A stretch of 7,061 nucleotides of DNA, taken from positions 1 to 7,061 of the forward strand of contig JAEZEJ010000050.1 of the NCBI GenBank assembly GCA_023417775.1. Direction: 5' to 3'. A program made the translations under genes and the position numbers. Below, one piece after another: positions 6,043-7,061 of the stretch (positions are counted from its first letter, which is position 1; every line of letters begins with the position of its first letter). The notes under the pieces are model-generated. The model was not told where the DNA came from. It saw only the letters and a list, made by a program, of their open reading frames with translations, and did no database searches. The DNA is from Actinomycetes bacterium. GTDB lineage: Bacteria; Actinomycetota; Actinomycetes; Propionibacteriales; Nocardioidaceae.

Positions 6043-6101
6043 CCCACCGACCCCTCGAAACACATCAGACGTACGTAGTAACGAATGAGGAGAGAAACTG
6101 T

Positions 6102-7010
6102 ATGAAGCGTAAGGGATTCCTGAAGGGCCTCGGCATCGCCGCCAGCGTCCTCGCGTTGACCGCGACCGCGGCCTGCGGCTCGGATGACAACGGCGACTCG
6201 GACGACAATGCCGGTGGCGGCGGAACCATCACCCTGGGCATCATCCCCTCCTGGACCGACGGTCTGAGCGTCGGCTACCTGTGGAAGAACGTGCTGGAGC
6301 AGGAGGGTTACGACGTCGAGATCGAGGAGGTCGCCGACGCCGGTCTGCTGTACCAGGGTCTCGCCGACGGCTCGATCGACGTCTACCCGTCCGCCTGGCC
6401 CGAGGTGACCCACGCGGCCTACATGGAGCAGCACGGTGACGCCCTGGAGGACCTGGGCGCGTACTACGAGGGCGCCGTCCTGACGATGGCCGTGCCGGAG
6501 TACACCGATATCGACTCGATCGCGGACCTCAAGGACAATGCCGATCAGTTCGGCGGCGAGATCATCGGCATCGAGGCGGGCGCGGGTCTGACCGACGCCA
6601 CCAAGAATGACGTGATGCCGGCCTACGAGCTCGAGGACGATTACACGCTGGTCGAGTCCTCGACCACCGCGATGCTCGCCGCCCTGTCGGATGCCGTGGA
6701 CAACGAAGAGGACATCGTCGTCACGCTGTGGCGCCCGTTCTGGGCCAACTCGGAGTTCCCGGTCAAGGACCTGGAGGACCCCGAGGGCGCCTTCGGTGAC
6801 CCGGAGACGCTGAACGCCATCGCGAACGCGGACTTCTCCGGCGAGTTCCCCGATGTCGCCGAGATGATGGGCAACTTCAAGCTCAGCGACGAGGAGTACG
6901 GCGGTCTCGAGGACATCGTCGTGAACGAGTACGGCGAGGGCAAGGAAGAGGAGGCCATCGAGGCCTGGCTCGACGACAACCCGGACTTCATCGACAGCCT
7001 CAAGGGCTGA
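6102..7010 (+). CDS. proX: Glycine betaine/proline-type ABC importer, substrate-binding lipoprotein
   Basis: This 302-residue OpuAC/ProX-family protein captures the compatible solute outside the membrane. The signal peptide has a basic start MKRKGFLK, a hydrophobic core and a lipobox ending TAAC, so Cys25 should carry the lipid anchor; the D/N/G-rich linker to about residue 40 is normal for such lipoproteins. The binding domain opens with GTITLGIIPSWTDGLSVGYLW and has YPSAWPEV (95-102) and LWRPFWANSEF (209-219). Trp51, Trp61, Trp99, Trp210 and Trp214 are candidates for the aromatic box that holds quaternary ammonium groups. By hand count the mature part has about 67 Asp/Glu against about 8 Lys/Arg, strikingly acidic. 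The ATG has AGGAGA (6088-6093) 8 bases upstream. The reading frame is open far upstream inside the permease gene, but that part is only a GC-rich shadow. No separate promoter was clear in the 59-base gap. Confidence 0.95.
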   Translation: MKRKGFLKGLGIAASVLALTATAACGSDDNGDSDDNAGGGGTITLGIIPSWTDGLSVGYLWKNVLEQEGYDVEIEEVADAGLLYQGLADGSIDVYPSAWPEVTHAAYMEQHGDALEDLGAYYEGAVLTMAVPEYTDIDSIADLKDNADQFGGEIIGIEAGAGLTDATKNDVMPAYELEDDYTLVESSTTAMLAALSDAVDNEEDIVVTLWRPFWANSEFPVKDLEDPEGAFGDPETLNAIANADFSGEFPDVAEMMGNFKLSDEEYGGLEDIVVNEYGEGKEEEAIEAWLDDNPDFIDSLKG

Positions 7011-7020
7011 GTCCGACTCT

Positions 7021-7056
7021 CGACCGGCGCCCGGTCGTCACCCGCTGCCGCGGGTG
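7021..7056 (+). terminator. Two hairpins after the ABC operon, probable terminator
   Basis: CGACCGG (7021-7027) pairs perfectly with CCGGTCG (7031-7037) around a 3-base loop. CACCCGC (7039-7045) pairs perfectly with GCGGGTG (7050-7056) around a 4-base loop. Both follow the substrate-binding protein stop within 50 bases. The window ends 5 bases later, so any T tract is not visible. They most likely end the operon. Confidence 0.55.
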
Positions 7057-7061
7057 GCGGC

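Noticed and set aside
4606..6063. Long open frame of 485 codons on the minus strand opposite the permease and ATPase 3' end
   Set aside because: It lies antisense to two well-supported transporter genes, its product is low-complexity D/G/R/H-rich, and it resembles no family. This is the usual shadow frame in GC-rich coding DNA.
5361..6101. In-frame upstream extension of the substrate-binding protein, suggesting a fusion
   Set aside because: The extension is the off-frame reading of the permease gene and is rich in R, G and H. The ATG at 6102 has a strong ribosome binding site and a proper lipoprotein signal peptide.

Overview
The window is very GC-rich, has short intergenic gaps, uses GTG as well as ATG starts, and carries an HspR-type heat-shock operator. 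All of this points to a high-GC Gram-positive actinobacterium. The protein sequences (for example FYPAL in the Mug protein and the form of the MsrA N-terminus) remind me of Micrococcales, but that placement is an inference from memory, not a search.

Left half, minus strand (bases 2492 down to 104): four genes for damage control and nucleotide metabolism. In order of transcription they are a zinc-dependent nucleoside/nucleobase deaminase, peptide-methionine (S)-S-oxide reductase (msrA), a mismatch-specific uracil-DNA glycosylase (mug) and a small heat-shock protein (hsp20). msrA and mug overlap by 4 bases and are probably translationally coupled. hsp20 has its own promoter, and a HAIR-like inverted repeat lies on the -10 region. 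A GC-rich hairpin downstream of hsp20 may be its terminator.

Middle (2493-2541): a 49-base divergent region in which each gene has a TAnnnT -10 hexamer 6-7 bases ahead of its start codon. This suggests back-to-back leaderless promoters.

Right half, plus strand: an AI-2E-family (former UPF0118) membrane protein, a perfect 13-bp terminator-like hairpin, an extended -10 promoter with a leader of roughly 95 bases, and then a complete three-gene glycine betaine/proline-type osmoprotectant ABC importer. This consists of the ATPase with CBS domains (proV-like), the permease (proW-like) and the lipoprotein substrate-binding subunit (proX/opuAC-like). proV and proW overlap by 4 bases; proX follows after 59 bases with a strong ribosome binding site. 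Hairpins at the right edge probably end the operon.

The theme is stress tolerance: protein folding, oxidised-methionine and uracil repair, and compatible-solute uptake. I saw no phage, transposon, CRISPR or defence genes, and no clearly novel system. The points most worth a second look are the HAIR-type operator, the paired leaderless promoters, the very acidic substrate-binding protein and the unexplained leader of the ABC operon.
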